From Sulfurovum sp. (lineage in GTDB: Bacteria > Campylobacterota > Campylobacteria > Campylobacterales > Sulfurovaceae), in NCBI GenBank assembly GCA_015493425.1, contig WGDG01000173.1, positions 1 to 13,081 of the forward strand: 13,081 nucleotides of DNA. The letters are read 5' to 3'. A program made the translations under genes and the position numbers. Shown one piece after another: positions 6,286-12,415 of the stretch. Each line of letters opens with the position of its first letter. The first letter of the stretch is position 1. The notes under the pieces are model-generated. The model was not told where the DNA came from. It ran no database searches and saw only the letters and a program-made list of their open reading frames with translations.

Positions 6286-6318
6286 CACTATTATAGTGAA
6301 AAGGGGAGAAAAAGGCAA
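6286..6318 (-). promoter_or_regulatory. Promoter with palindromic -10 region for the secreted-protein gene
   Basis: On the minus strand TTGCCT (6313-6318) and a consensus TATAAT (6290-6295) are separated by 17 bp, about 30 bp upstream of the ATG at 6259. The -10 is embedded in a perfect dyad, CACTAT-T-ATAGTG (6286-6298), which could be an operator. Confidence 0.6.
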
Positions 6319-6334
6319 TAGTGTGCTAATGAGG

Positions 6335-6350
6335 GAGGAGATTACTCCTC
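6335..6350 (-). terminator. Short hairpin over the pilT-like stop codon
   Basis: GAGGAG (6335-6340) and CTCCTC (6345-6350) form a 6-bp perfect stem with a 4-nt loop that contains the stop codon of the gene ending at 6342. On the minus strand it is followed by CCCTCATT, without a U-tract, so intrinsic termination is uncertain. Confidence 0.3.
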
Positions 6351-7475
6351 TTTGAAGACGATTTCCTCTTCTTTAATGTTCTTCTTGGCAGTATATTCGG
6401 GACTCAGCGTGAACATCAGCTTCAAATCTGCCGGGCTCGTAGCGTACTGGTAGGCACGCTCTTCGGTAATCTTGTCTGCAAGAGTAAGATGAAAGAGAGC
6501 GGTATCAAACGTGATAGAATCGTACATGGTGCCTTCTTTGGCAATGGCATCGGGAAGCTCATTGTCACGTTTGCTTCGTATGAGTTCCTGCACCAGCGGT
6601 GACTTGAACATCATCTCTACTGCAGGGATCATCTTGCCGTCAGTACCCTCAATGAGGCGCTGCGATATGGTTGCCTGGAGTGTACCGGCCAGTACCTGAC
6701 GTACCCGGTTCTGTTCATTGGTAGGAAAGAGCCCGACAAGCCGGTCAATGGTTTCCTGTGCATTGAGTGTATGGACGGTAGAGAAGACCAGGTGTCCGGT
6801 ATTGACCGCCTGAATAATCGCTTCGGCTGTAGCCAGGTCGCGGATTTCACCCACCATGATAATATCGGGGTCTTCACGCATCGCTGCGCGCAAGGCTTTG
6901 GCGAAACTGAGCGTGTGTGCTCCCAGTTCACGCTGTTCTATAGTGCTCTTCGTATGGTAGAACACATACTCCACCGGATCTTCAATAGTAATAATATGAC
7001 GTGGATGCTTCTGGTTGATCATTTCGATAATGGTCGCCAGTGTCGTGGTTTTACCGCTGCCGGTGGTACCGGTAACAAGAACCAGCCCTCTGCGCAGATC
7101 GGAGAGTTTTGCCATAGCCGGAGGGAGATTGAGATCATCAAGTGTCTGGATGACATCGGGAATGAGACGAAAGGCGATGGAAATGCCGTTGACATGCATG
7201 AAGATATTGAATCGGAAACGGTATTGCTCATCCAGCTTGTAGGCACCGTCAAAGTCACGCTTCTTTTTGAATGTTTCAATATCTCCATGTGTCAGTAGCT
7301 CGACAAGTTGATACATGGTATCATCCGTCGGCTGTTCTTCCGAGAGTTTGACAATATCACTTTTTACCCTCGCATACAACGGGCTGTTGCTCTTGACATG
7401 CAGGTCTGCACCCTCTGCTGAAATAAGCATATAGAGCCATCGGTTCAGATCATCTTGTATGGTTTTTTGTGGCAT
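6342..7475 (-). CDS. pilT: Type IV pilus retraction ATPase, PilT/PilU family
   Basis: A 377-residue hexameric secretion-type ATPase that would power pilus retraction (twitching, DNA uptake) at the inner membrane base of the type IV pilus. The N-terminal PAS-like domain spans about 1-100. The Walker A is GTTGSGKT (136-143), the Asp box is ITIEDPVE (162-169), the Walker B is DPDIIMVGEIRD (202-213) and the His box is GHLVFSTVHT (227-236). The C-terminal region lacks the classic PilT AIRNLIRE motif and reads ITFDTALFHL followed by ATSPADLKLM, closer to PilU; which paralogue it is cannot be settled here. ATG 7475 has a strong GGAGGAG ribosome site. No other pilus genes are adjacent. Confidence 0.9.
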   Translation of the reverse strand: MPQKTIQDDLNRWLYMLISAEGADLHVKSNSPLYARVKSDIVKLSEEQPTDDTMYQLVELLTHGDIETFKKKRDFDGAYKLDEQYRFRFNIFMHVNGISIAFRLIPDVIQTLDDLNLPPAMAKLSDLRRGLVLVTGTTGSGKTTTLATIIEMINQKHPRHIITIEDPVEYVFYHTKSTIEQRELGAHTLSFAKALRAAMREDPDIIMVGEIRDLATAEAIIQAVNTGHLVFSTVHTLNAQETIDRLVGLFPTNEQNRVRQVLAGTLQATISQRLIEGTDGKMIPAVEMMFKSPLVQELIRSKRDNELPDAIAKEGTMYDSITFDTALFHLTLADKITEERAYQYATSPADLKLMFTLSPEYTAKKNIKEEEIVFKEE

Positions 7476-7553
7476 ATTTATTCTCCTCCATTAGTTATAT
7501 TTATATGATAGCGATATACGGCGTAGATGTAAAGGTTGTCAATGAAAAGCTGA

Positions 7554-7559
7554 TATAAT
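7554..7559 (+). promoter_or_regulatory. Putative -10 element for the gene at 7581
   Basis: A consensus TATAAT lies 21 bp before the ATG at 7581, in the 105-bp divergent region shared with pilT. The nearest -35-like hexamer, TTGTCA, is only 12 bp upstream, so no standard -35 is claimed. Confidence 0.45.
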
Positions 7560-7580
7560 CGCGTCAAAGGAGCTGAAAGT

Positions 7581-8351
7581 ATGCAGGACAAATATGTAGG
7601 TGATGTGGGAGATTTTGGCAAGTTCCAACTGTTTCGCTATCTTTTCAATCATCCTGAGAGCCCTTTTGACGGGAAAAAGCTTGCTCAGATTTGGTTTATG
7701 CATGAAGGGGAGGGTGAGCAGAACAATGACGGTAGCCATATAGACTATTTCGAGCGGATGTCCGGAACTGATGCGTACCTCGAAGATTCACTGATGTCGC
7801 TGTTGATGCGAAACCGTCGGGAAGTAGAAGAGCTCGAACGCCTCAAACTGCTGCCCAATGCAGCATTCTTTTATGAAAAGGTTCCCAAAGCCTACGAAGA
7901 CCGTCAGCAGTGGCTGCAGCAAGCGCTTTGGTTTGCACACAAAAGTGATGTAGTAGCTGTAGCACCCGATAATGGCATGGCGCTCAGATGTCTGCGCAGT
8001 GAGGGGCATTTTGTACCATTGACCCTGGAAAAAGACTACCGCCAGAAGGTCTATCCGCAAAAATATATTTTTGCGGATGAAATCGGCCGTTTCTTCAAAT
8101 TGCCTTCGGTTGAAGTTGTAGTGGTCTACCAGCATCTTGGCCGCTGCATGGGGCATGACAGGCAGATAGAAATTTTAATGGACACCTTGAGAGAAACCTA
8201 CAGCCATGTGGTTGCCATAAAACACCGTCCCTATAGTCCGCGGGCTTTCTTTTTTCTCTGCAAAAGCGATATTATTCTCGAACATCTTACCTACCGTCTG
8301 GCACAGTTTGCCAGGGAACATCAGGATTTCTGGACACTTTTTGGGCAATGA
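7581..8351 (+). CDS. Conserved protein of unknown function (YVGDVGDFGK family)
   Basis: A 256-residue cytoplasmic protein starting MQDKYVGDVGDFGKFQLFRY, preceded by AAGGAG. It matches my memory of a widespread, uncharacterised bacterial family whose members begin DxYVGDxGDFGKYxLLR. Shared blocks appear in the expected order: NNDGSHIDYF (48-57), LLPNAAFFYEKVP (90-102), a DPDNGL-like block here APDNGMAL (128-135), KYIFADEIGRFF (161-172) and VVVVYQHLGRCMGHDRQIE (179-197). The final third (RAFFFLCKSDIIL) is beta-rich. The conserved acidic and His positions suggest an enzyme, but the reaction is not known to me. It stands alone, divergent from pilT. Confidence 0.75.
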   Translation: MQDKYVGDVGDFGKFQLFRYLFNHPESPFDGKKLAQIWFMHEGEGEQNNDGSHIDYFERMSGTDAYLEDSLMSLLMRNRREVEELERLKLLPNAAFFYEKVPKAYEDRQQWLQQALWFAHKSDVVAVAPDNGMALRCLRSEGHFVPLTLEKDYRQKVYPQKYIFADEIGRFFKLPSVEVVVVYQHLGRCMGHDRQIEILMDTLRETYSHVVAIKHRPYSPRAFFFLCKSDIILEHLTYRLAQFAREHQDFWTLFGQ

Positions 8352-8375
8352 AGTTTTTAGTTTTCTCAGTAAAAC

Positions 8376-8399
8376 AGAGTATGATTTCATTAATACTCT
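8376..8399 (+). promoter_or_regulatory. Dyad in the leader of the coiled-coil operon
   Basis: AGAGTAT (8376-8382) and ATACTCT (8393-8399) form a perfect 7-bp dyad with a 10-bp A/T-rich centre, ending 13 bp before the ATG at 8413. A TATGAT within the left arm (8380-8385) could serve as a -10. It may be an operator or a 5' hairpin close to the ribosome site AAGGAA. Confidence 0.35.
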
Positions 8400-8412
8400 A
8401 TAAGGAAATAGC

Positions 8413-8826
8413 ATGAAAATGATTCGTTTAACGCTTTTTGCTTTGCCGTTATGGCTGACGCCTCTCGTTGCCGGAGAACGTATACCCGGTCCGGCAGTTC
8501 CCTATATTGCGATGATAGCAGTTGCAACAACCATCCTTTTTTTTGGACTCTGGAGACACTGTAAGGGACAGTTGAATGAAAAACGGGAACTTCTTGGAGA
8601 GAAAGAAGAAAAAATCGCCTGGCTGCGAAAGGTAATGGCTCAGAATGAACACGCCAAGACCAAGCTTGAACATGAAACAGAAAAGCGTATCATGGAGCTG
8701 ACGCATACCATTGAGACACTGGAGCGTAAGGCCAAAGAAGGGACAAAGAACCAGGTTGTCGCCAAAATAGAAGCCCAGCAGCAAAAACGGGAAAAAGCAC
8801 TTTCCCGTGCCGGCTTGACCGAGTAG
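8413..8826 (+). CDS. Membrane-anchored coiled-coil protein of unknown function
   Basis: A 137-residue protein with a hydrophobic N-terminus (MKMIRLTLFALPLWLTPLVAGE), either a cleaved signal peptide or a first span. A transmembrane segment follows at about 29-46 (PYIAMIAVATTILFFGLW), then a long charged coiled coil (about 52-130: NEKRELLGEKEEKIAWLRK and onward). The coil would lie in the cytoplasm if the first hydrophobic stretch is cleaved or makes a hairpin. No family is recognised. It lies 9 bp upstream of a second coiled-coil gene, so the two may form a complex. Confidence 0.75.
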   Translation: MKMIRLTLFALPLWLTPLVAGERIPGPAVPYIAMIAVATTILFFGLWRHCKGQLNEKRELLGEKEEKIAWLRKVMAQNEHAKTKLEHETEKRIMELTHTIETLERKAKEGTKNQVVAKIEAQQQKREKALSRAGLTE

Positions 8827-8835
8827 GAGTAGCAG

Positions 8836-9510
8836 ATGCAGAGCGAAGACAGAAGTGCTACAGAGATTGCTACAGTAGAAAGCGAACAGCCAAATGGACA
8901 AGAGGCTTCATCCGCGCTTGCCTCTGCTGAACTCTACCGACATGTCAGTATGGTGGTACGGGAGGTTGAAAACCGTTACCGTGAAGGTATTCTGGCCTAT
9001 ATTGATGTACTGGCACAGTACGAAGAAGAGATAGGCGGACTTCAGCAGAAGCTTTCAGAAGCAAAAGCCGCTGCCGCTCCGGAGGAAGCTAAACTGACTA
9101 TGCTTGCAGAAGAGATACGCATTGAAGAGCGTATGCTCGAACGGCTTAATAGTGAGTTTTTACAAAAACTTACTGACTATGAAGCCTTTGAACATGAGTA
9201 CTCTCCTCTGATGGAAGAGGAAAATGCCGGTGTGCTCAAACGCAGTAAACGGGGTGAGATAGAGCGTCTGAAAGATGAAATAGAAGAGGGGGAGTCAAAA
9301 CTTCTTACATTGGAGCTTGAACGGTTGAACCAGATTGAAAAACTTGAACCGATCCGTTCTAAGATAGGCAATATCGAACATGCCCTTGCTGAATTTGAAC
9401 GCAAAAAAAGATATTTTGAAACGACACATCTGCAACAGATGCATATGCGTCCTGATACCCTTCTTTCCGCTTCCACCGAAGGTGCATCGCAGCCGGATAG
9501 AGAAGCATAA
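8836..9510 (+). CDS. Cytoplasmic coiled-coil protein of unknown function
   Basis: A 224-residue, Glu/Leu-rich protein with no signal peptide or membrane span. After a Ser/Ala/Glu-rich start (1-30), heptad-like helices run from about 35 to 195 (EEEIGGLQQKLSEAKAA; EERMLERLNSEFLQKL; GEIERLKDEIEEGESKLLTL; SKIGNIEHALAEFERKKRYF). The arrangement suggests an antiparallel or multi-segment coiled coil. The tail (200-224) is polar. An AGGAG ribosome site precedes the ATG, and the gene follows the membrane-anchored coiled-coil gene by 9 bp. No known domain is recognised; a structural or scaffolding role is only inferred. Confidence 0.75.
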   Translation: MQSEDRSATEIATVESEQPNGQEASSALASAELYRHVSMVVREVENRYREGILAYIDVLAQYEEEIGGLQQKLSEAKAAAAPEEAKLTMLAEEIRIEERMLERLNSEFLQKLTDYEAFEHEYSPLMEEENAGVLKRSKRGEIERLKDEIEEGESKLLTLELERLNQIEKLEPIRSKIGNIEHALAEFERKKRYFETTHLQQMHMRPDTLLSASTEGASQPDREA

Positions 9511-9519
9511 ATGTACACC

Positions 9520-9545
9520 GGGGGGGGAATATACCTATCCCCCCC
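9520..9545 (+). terminator. G8/C7 homopolymer hairpin after the coiled-coil operon
   Basis: Eight G (9520-9527) and seven C (9539-9545) enclose AATATACCTAT and can pair into a very GC-rich stem 10 bp beyond the stop at 9510. No T-tract follows (ATTGGACATACC), so it is an atypical terminator candidate. Poly-G runs of this length are known phase-variable tracts in several Campylobacterota, but this one is intergenic. Confidence 0.45.
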
Positions 9546-9560
9546 ATTGGACATACCTTT

Positions 9561-9614
9561 AAAATATGACATTTTGACATATTTTCGACTCACCTCTCGT
9601 GACTGTTTTACAAT
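9561..9614 (+). promoter_or_regulatory. radC upstream region: inverted repeat and -10-like hexamer
   Basis: AAAATATG (9561-9568) and CATATTTT (9578-9585) form a perfect 8-bp dyad around a 9-bp centre. A TACAAT (9609-9614) lies only 6 bp before the radC ATG; if used it would give a leaderless or nearly leaderless mRNA. A TTGACA (9574-9579) lies within the dyad but has no -10 at standard spacing. Confidence 0.3.
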
Positions 9615-9620
9615 AAGCAT

Positions 9621-10280
9621 ATGAAATCAATCCACCAACTGCATAACCATGACAAACCCAGAGAGAAGCTTGCCGCAAAAGGTGTGCAGGCACTGAAGAA
9701 TGAAGAACTGATGGCACTGCTGCTTGGTCGCGGTGTTCAGGGAAAAGATGTTCGCAAGCTTGCTAAAGAGATTGTAGCATTGCTGGACAAAGGGCTTGAA
9801 GATCTCACACTTGAATTGCTTTGCAGCATTCACGGTCTTGGCAAGGCAAAAGCTTCCCAAATACTCGCCGCCATAGAGCTTGGCAAACGCTATCTCATCC
9901 GTTCTAATAGACGCATCACTGATGCTGCGGAGGTTTACCAGGAACTCAAAGTGTTTGCCGACCGTGCACAGGAGTACTTTCTGACCATTACCCTTGACGG
10001 TGCCTCACACATCATAGAGACACGCACCGTGTTCATCGGCACGCTCAACCAGTCACTTGTCCACCCCAGAGAGGTCTTTGCCGATGCCATCGCAGATAGA
10101 GCTGCTGGCATTATCATCGCCCACAACCACCCCAGTGGCACCCTCGAACCAAGTCAGGCAGACATCCAGATTACCCGCCGACTGGACGAGGTCGCCAAGC
10201 TTGTCGGCATCGAACTGCTCGATCATGTGATCTTGACGAAGGAGGGGTATTACTCTTTTTCGGATGAGGGGGTGTTATGA
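9621..10280 (+). CDS. radC: RadC family JAB1/MPN+ protein
   Basis: A 219-residue RadC homologue. The N-terminal part (1-90) carries a helix-hairpin-helix-like DNA-binding segment (CSIHGLGKAKASQILA, 68-83). The C-terminal JAB1/MPN metalloprotease-like domain (about 100-219) has the zinc-binding set HNHPSG (H168, H170, S172) followed by D181 in PSQAD. An upstream Glu is expected within the VFIGTLNQSLVHPREVF stretch (E151). The family's biochemical role is unsettled; the old assignment to DNA repair is not well supported, and links to recombination or transformation have been proposed. Length matches typical RadC. The gene stands alone in this window. Confidence 0.94.
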   Translation: MKSIHQLHNHDKPREKLAAKGVQALKNEELMALLLGRGVQGKDVRKLAKEIVALLDKGLEDLTLELLCSIHGLGKAKASQILAAIELGKRYLIRSNRRITDAAEVYQELKVFADRAQEYFLTITLDGASHIIETRTVFIGTLNQSLVHPREVFADAIADRAAGIIIAHNHPSGTLEPSQADIQITRRLDEVAKLVGIELLDHVILTKEGYYSFSDEGVL

Positions 10281-10314
10281 TGGATTTGTTAACATCTAAT
10301 TAATAAATCTCATA

Positions 10315-10320
10315 TACAAT
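10315..10320 (+). promoter_or_regulatory. Putative -10 for the Spy-like gene
   Basis: TACAAT, extended as ATATACAATGGTT, lies 30 bp before the ATG at 10351. The same TACAATGGTT string precedes the gene at 11090, so the two secreted-protein genes may share a promoter type. No clear -35 is seen. Confidence 0.45.
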
Positions 10321-10350
10321 GGTTCCATCAAAACAAAAAGGATCTAATCT

Positions 10351-10944
10351 ATGAAAAAAGTTTTACTCAGTTCTATTGCGGCACTTTCGCTGCTGATGGT
10401 TTCTGCTCAGGCAGAAGGGATGATGAAGTGCGGAGCAGGGAAGTGTGGCGGAGCCATGAAGCAGGGCATGATGAAAAAAGCGAAGAAGATGCATAAAATG
10501 CGTATGAACTCGCCGTTTCTCATCAAGCACGGACTGCCGCATCTGACAAAGATGGTAGCAAAAAGCTGGGATGATCCGAAACTGGCATTGACTGCGGATC
10601 AGAAAGCCAAACTGATGGAAGTACGCAAGGTGACAATGGGCGGTGTAATGAAGCTCAAGCCTGAAGTGATGAAACTTCGTAAAGAGATTATTGCAGCAGC
10701 CATGTCAGGTGCCAAACCGGCAGACTTGAAAGCACAAGTTGACAAACTTGCCAGCCTTGAAGCGGAAGCGACCATGGTGCATTTGAAGTGTATTGACAGT
10801 ACCAAGGCTATACTGACGAAAGCACAGTACGACTACCTGATGCAAAAACGCAAAGGGCATATGATGAAGATGAAGGCAAAGATGCAAGGTATGAAGCAGG
10901 GCGGTATGAAGTGTGCTGCCGGTAAATGCGGCGGTAAGCAATAA
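10351..10944 (+). CDS. Secreted Met/Cys-rich Spy/CpxP-like protein with paired KC-AGKCGG boxes
   Basis: A 197-residue protein with a clear signal peptide (MKKVLLSSIAALSLLMVSAQAE, cleavage after about 21). The middle (about 55-165) is helical and contains LTADQKAKLMEVRK (80-93) and LTKAQYDYLM (155-164), the LTxxQ-type motifs of the periplasmic Spy/CpxP family of chaperone-like, metal-responsive proteins. Near-identical decapeptides bracket it: MKCGAGKCGG (25-34) and MKCAAGKCGG (186-195), with cysteines C27, C32, C188 and C193; another cysteine is C147. Both flanks are rich in Met, Lys and His, suggesting copper or other soft-metal binding. The boxes resemble the EGKCG motifs of bufferin/HvfA-type peptides, but no modifying enzyme is present here. 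Ribosome site AAAAGGA. Confidence 0.8.
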   Translation: MKKVLLSSIAALSLLMVSAQAEGMMKCGAGKCGGAMKQGMMKKAKKMHKMRMNSPFLIKHGLPHLTKMVAKSWDDPKLALTADQKAKLMEVRKVTMGGVMKLKPEVMKLRKEIIAAAMSGAKPADLKAQVDKLASLEAEATMVHLKCIDSTKAILTKAQYDYLMQKRKGHMMKMKAKMQGMKQGGMKCAAGKCGGKQ

Positions 10945-10972
10945 TAAATAAGCCCTTCACGTTTTTCTTCCC

Positions 10973-10998
10973 ATGATTCCTGCATTTGCAGGAGTCAT
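10973..10998 (+). terminator. Probable terminator after the Spy-like gene
   Basis: ATGATTCCTGCA (10973-10984) and TGCAGGAGTCAT (10987-10998) pair at 11 of 12 positions around a TT centre, 28 bp after the stop. A pyrimidine-rich run (ACCCTCTTCTTT) follows, weaker than a classical U-tract. Confidence 0.55.
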
Positions 10999-11066
10999 AC
11001 CCTCTTCTTTAAACATTGATATAAATAGACTAAGGTTTATTAAGCGACTTGTTTACTTTTGTTAAC

Positions 11067-11072
11067 TACAAT
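11067..11072 (+). promoter_or_regulatory. Putative -10 for the gene at 11090
   Basis: TACAAT followed by GGTTTC lies 17 bp before the ATG at 11090, echoing the TACAATGGTT ahead of the Spy-like gene. An AAGGAA ribosome site follows it. No convincing -35 is present. Confidence 0.35.
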
Positions 11073-11089
11073 GGTTTCAAAGGAATTTT

Positions 11090-11539
11090 ATGAACAGACA
11101 AAATATGTTACGTATCACACTTTTTATCTCTGTGCTGGCATTTAATCCGGCTGTAGCGCAAACACTGAACCAGCGTACACTCAGTGCGATTGAGACACAA
11201 GAGCAGAAAACAACACTTGGCAGCGATATTTCAAAAAGGCTCATAGAAAAAGGACTTGAAAAAGAAGCAGCCGAAAGACTCAGTCAAAATTTCATGGAGA
11301 CACACTCGGAGTCTTTGGAAAAGATGGTTGAAAATATTGTCAGCAGCGGCATTGCATCTCATGAGGAAGTGGTAGCATATCTTGGAGAAGAGGCACTCTT
11401 TAGAAAAGATACAGATCTTTCCAAATACGATGTTCTTGTGCACATGCTTACACATTTAAAGAAACAGACAAAACTTGGAAAAGAGACTTTGGCTGCATTG
11501 CAGAAGGTTGCTTTTCAAAACAGGTTATTGAAAGCCTGA
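11090..11539 (+). CDS. Small secreted helical protein of unknown function
   Basis: A 149-residue protein with an N-terminal signal peptide (MNRQNMLRITLFISVLAFNPAVAQ, cleavage after AVA at about 23). The mature protein is polar and predicted helical, with only Ala/Glu/Leu/Lys-rich amphipathic segments (KRLIEKGLEKEAAERLSQNF; KETLAALQKVAFQNRLLKA) and no cysteine. No domain is recognised. Gene order and a similar promoter suggest it may be expressed with the upstream Spy-like gene, although a terminator-like hairpin separates them. Confidence 0.75.
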   Translation: MNRQNMLRITLFISVLAFNPAVAQTLNQRTLSAIETQEQKTTLGSDISKRLIEKGLEKEAAERLSQNFMETHSESLEKMVENIVSSGIASHEEVVAYLGEEALFRKDTDLSKYDVLVHMLTHLKKQTKLGKETLAALQKVAFQNRLLKA

Positions 11540-11549
11540 TGTGCGAAGA

Positions 11550-11580
11550 GGGGAATCGGTTCAAACCATTCCCCGTTTTC
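11550..11580. terminator. Terminator between convergent genes
   Basis: GGGGAATCGGTT (11550-11561) and AACCATTCCCC (11564-11574) pair fully except for one bulged C, and GTTTTC follows. The hairpin lies between the stop at 11539 and the end of the minus-strand gene at 11582, so it may serve both, best on the plus strand. Confidence 0.65.
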
Positions 11581-11581
11581 A

Positions 11582-12091
11582 TTACTGGTGAAGTGTTACC
11601 GAACCTTTGCCGAGTTGATCCAGGAGTTCTTTGGCTTTTTCTGTCTGGCTGTCTTCGCCGTGGACAATGAGAAGAAATTTATTGTCTTTGACATAGTTTT
11701 CATATTTTATCGCTTCCTCTTCAGATAAGCCCCAATCTATCAGTGCAGCACTCAGTGCCGTGACCGCACCGCCGAGCATTGCGCCGCCAACTGTTCCTGC
11801 CAGTGCTGCAGTTAACGGCCCTGTTGCGATCAATGGCCCAAAACCGGGAACAAAGAAAAAGAGTCCGCCAACAAGAAAACCAAACAGACCGCCCCAGAAT
11901 GTACCCAGTTCGCCCCAGAAGAGAATATCTTTGTTCTCTTTGTTATACTCAAAGTCATTCATTACTTTTTCATTACCTTTTCCTACAACAGAGATGTGCT
12001 GTTTGTCAATGCCGTTTTTTGTCAAAGCCTCCAATGCATCCTGTACATCGGTATAGGTATCATAAACAGCTAATACAGTTTTCTTTTTCAT
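11582..12091 (-). CDS. General stress protein with YflT-type domain and glycine-zipper core
   Basis: A 169-residue protein. Residues 3-45 (KKTVLAVYDTYTDVQDALEA, then NGIDKQHISVVGKGNEK) match the start of heat-induced stress protein YflT/general stress protein 17M-type domains. Residues 62-115 are very hydrophobic and glycine-rich (FWGGLFGFLVGGLFFFVPGF; GTVGGAMLGGAVTALSAAL), a glycine-zipper hairpin likely to insert in the membrane. The C-terminus, GLSEEEAIKYENYVKDNKFL and then LIVHGEDSQTEKAKELL, matches the second half of the same family. The biochemical role is unknown; relatives are stress-induced. The ribosome site AAAGGATT precedes ATG 12089-12091, and a perfect dyad about 50 bp upstream may be its operator. 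Confidence 0.8.
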   Translation of the reverse strand: MKKKTVLAVYDTYTDVQDALEALTKNGIDKQHISVVGKGNEKVMNDFEYNKENKDILFWGELGTFWGGLFGFLVGGLFFFVPGFGPLIATGPLTAALAGTVGGAMLGGAVTALSAALIDWGLSEEEAIKYENYVKDNKFLLIVHGEDSQTEKAKELLDQLGKGSVTLHQ

Positions 12092-12140
12092 GGTACAATC
12101 CTTTTGTAAATATTTGTCCGGGCTTACATGTTTTAAATGC

Positions 12141-12158
12141 TATAAGTCTGAACTTATA
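12141..12158 (-). promoter_or_regulatory. Perfect dyad upstream of the stress-protein gene
   Basis: TATAAGT (12141-12147) and ACTTATA (12152-12158) are separated by CTGA, 50 bp upstream of the start codon at 12091. The position and perfect symmetry suit a regulator binding site. The remaining bases 12159-12280 are A/T-rich with nothing else I can support. Confidence 0.45.
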
Positions 12159-12281
12159 ACAATGATAACATAAGTAGTGGTTAAAGTATGATTAATATTC
12201 CAAAAGATAAAGACTAAATAGATTGATTAACATAATATAAATTCTGTTAAAAAAGTATATCCGCTCTGCCCATGGACTATT

Positions 12282-12398
12282 TGTGCGTGTTGACTGCTCC
12301 CATACCAATTGTACGCACACACCAAAAATGTCACAAATACACACCAAGAATGTCACCACGCTATCATAATTGAAGCTATAGCGACATTTCTGGTGTGC
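12282..12398. repeat. Cluster of 18-bp repeats resembling transposase-binding ends (IS21-like or Mu-like)
   Basis: Two direct copies of ACACACCAARAATGTCAC lie at 12317-12334 and 12339-12356 (17 of 18 identical, 22-bp period), and an inverted copy lies at 12381-12398 (GCGACATTTCTGGTGTGC, about 14 of 18). A perfect CGCTAT (12359-12364) / ATAGCG (12378-12383) pair sits between the opposed copies, leaving 13 bp in the middle. A further 7-bp inverted pair, TGTGCGT (12282-12288) and ACGCACA (12313-12319), flanks the left side. Closely spaced long repeats of this kind are typical of IS21-family ends and of Mu-like phage ends. No transposase is in the window, so this is a relic, an element edge or a regulator cluster. 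Confidence 0.55.
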
Positions 12399-12415
12399 AT
12401 TATGGCAACTTTGGT

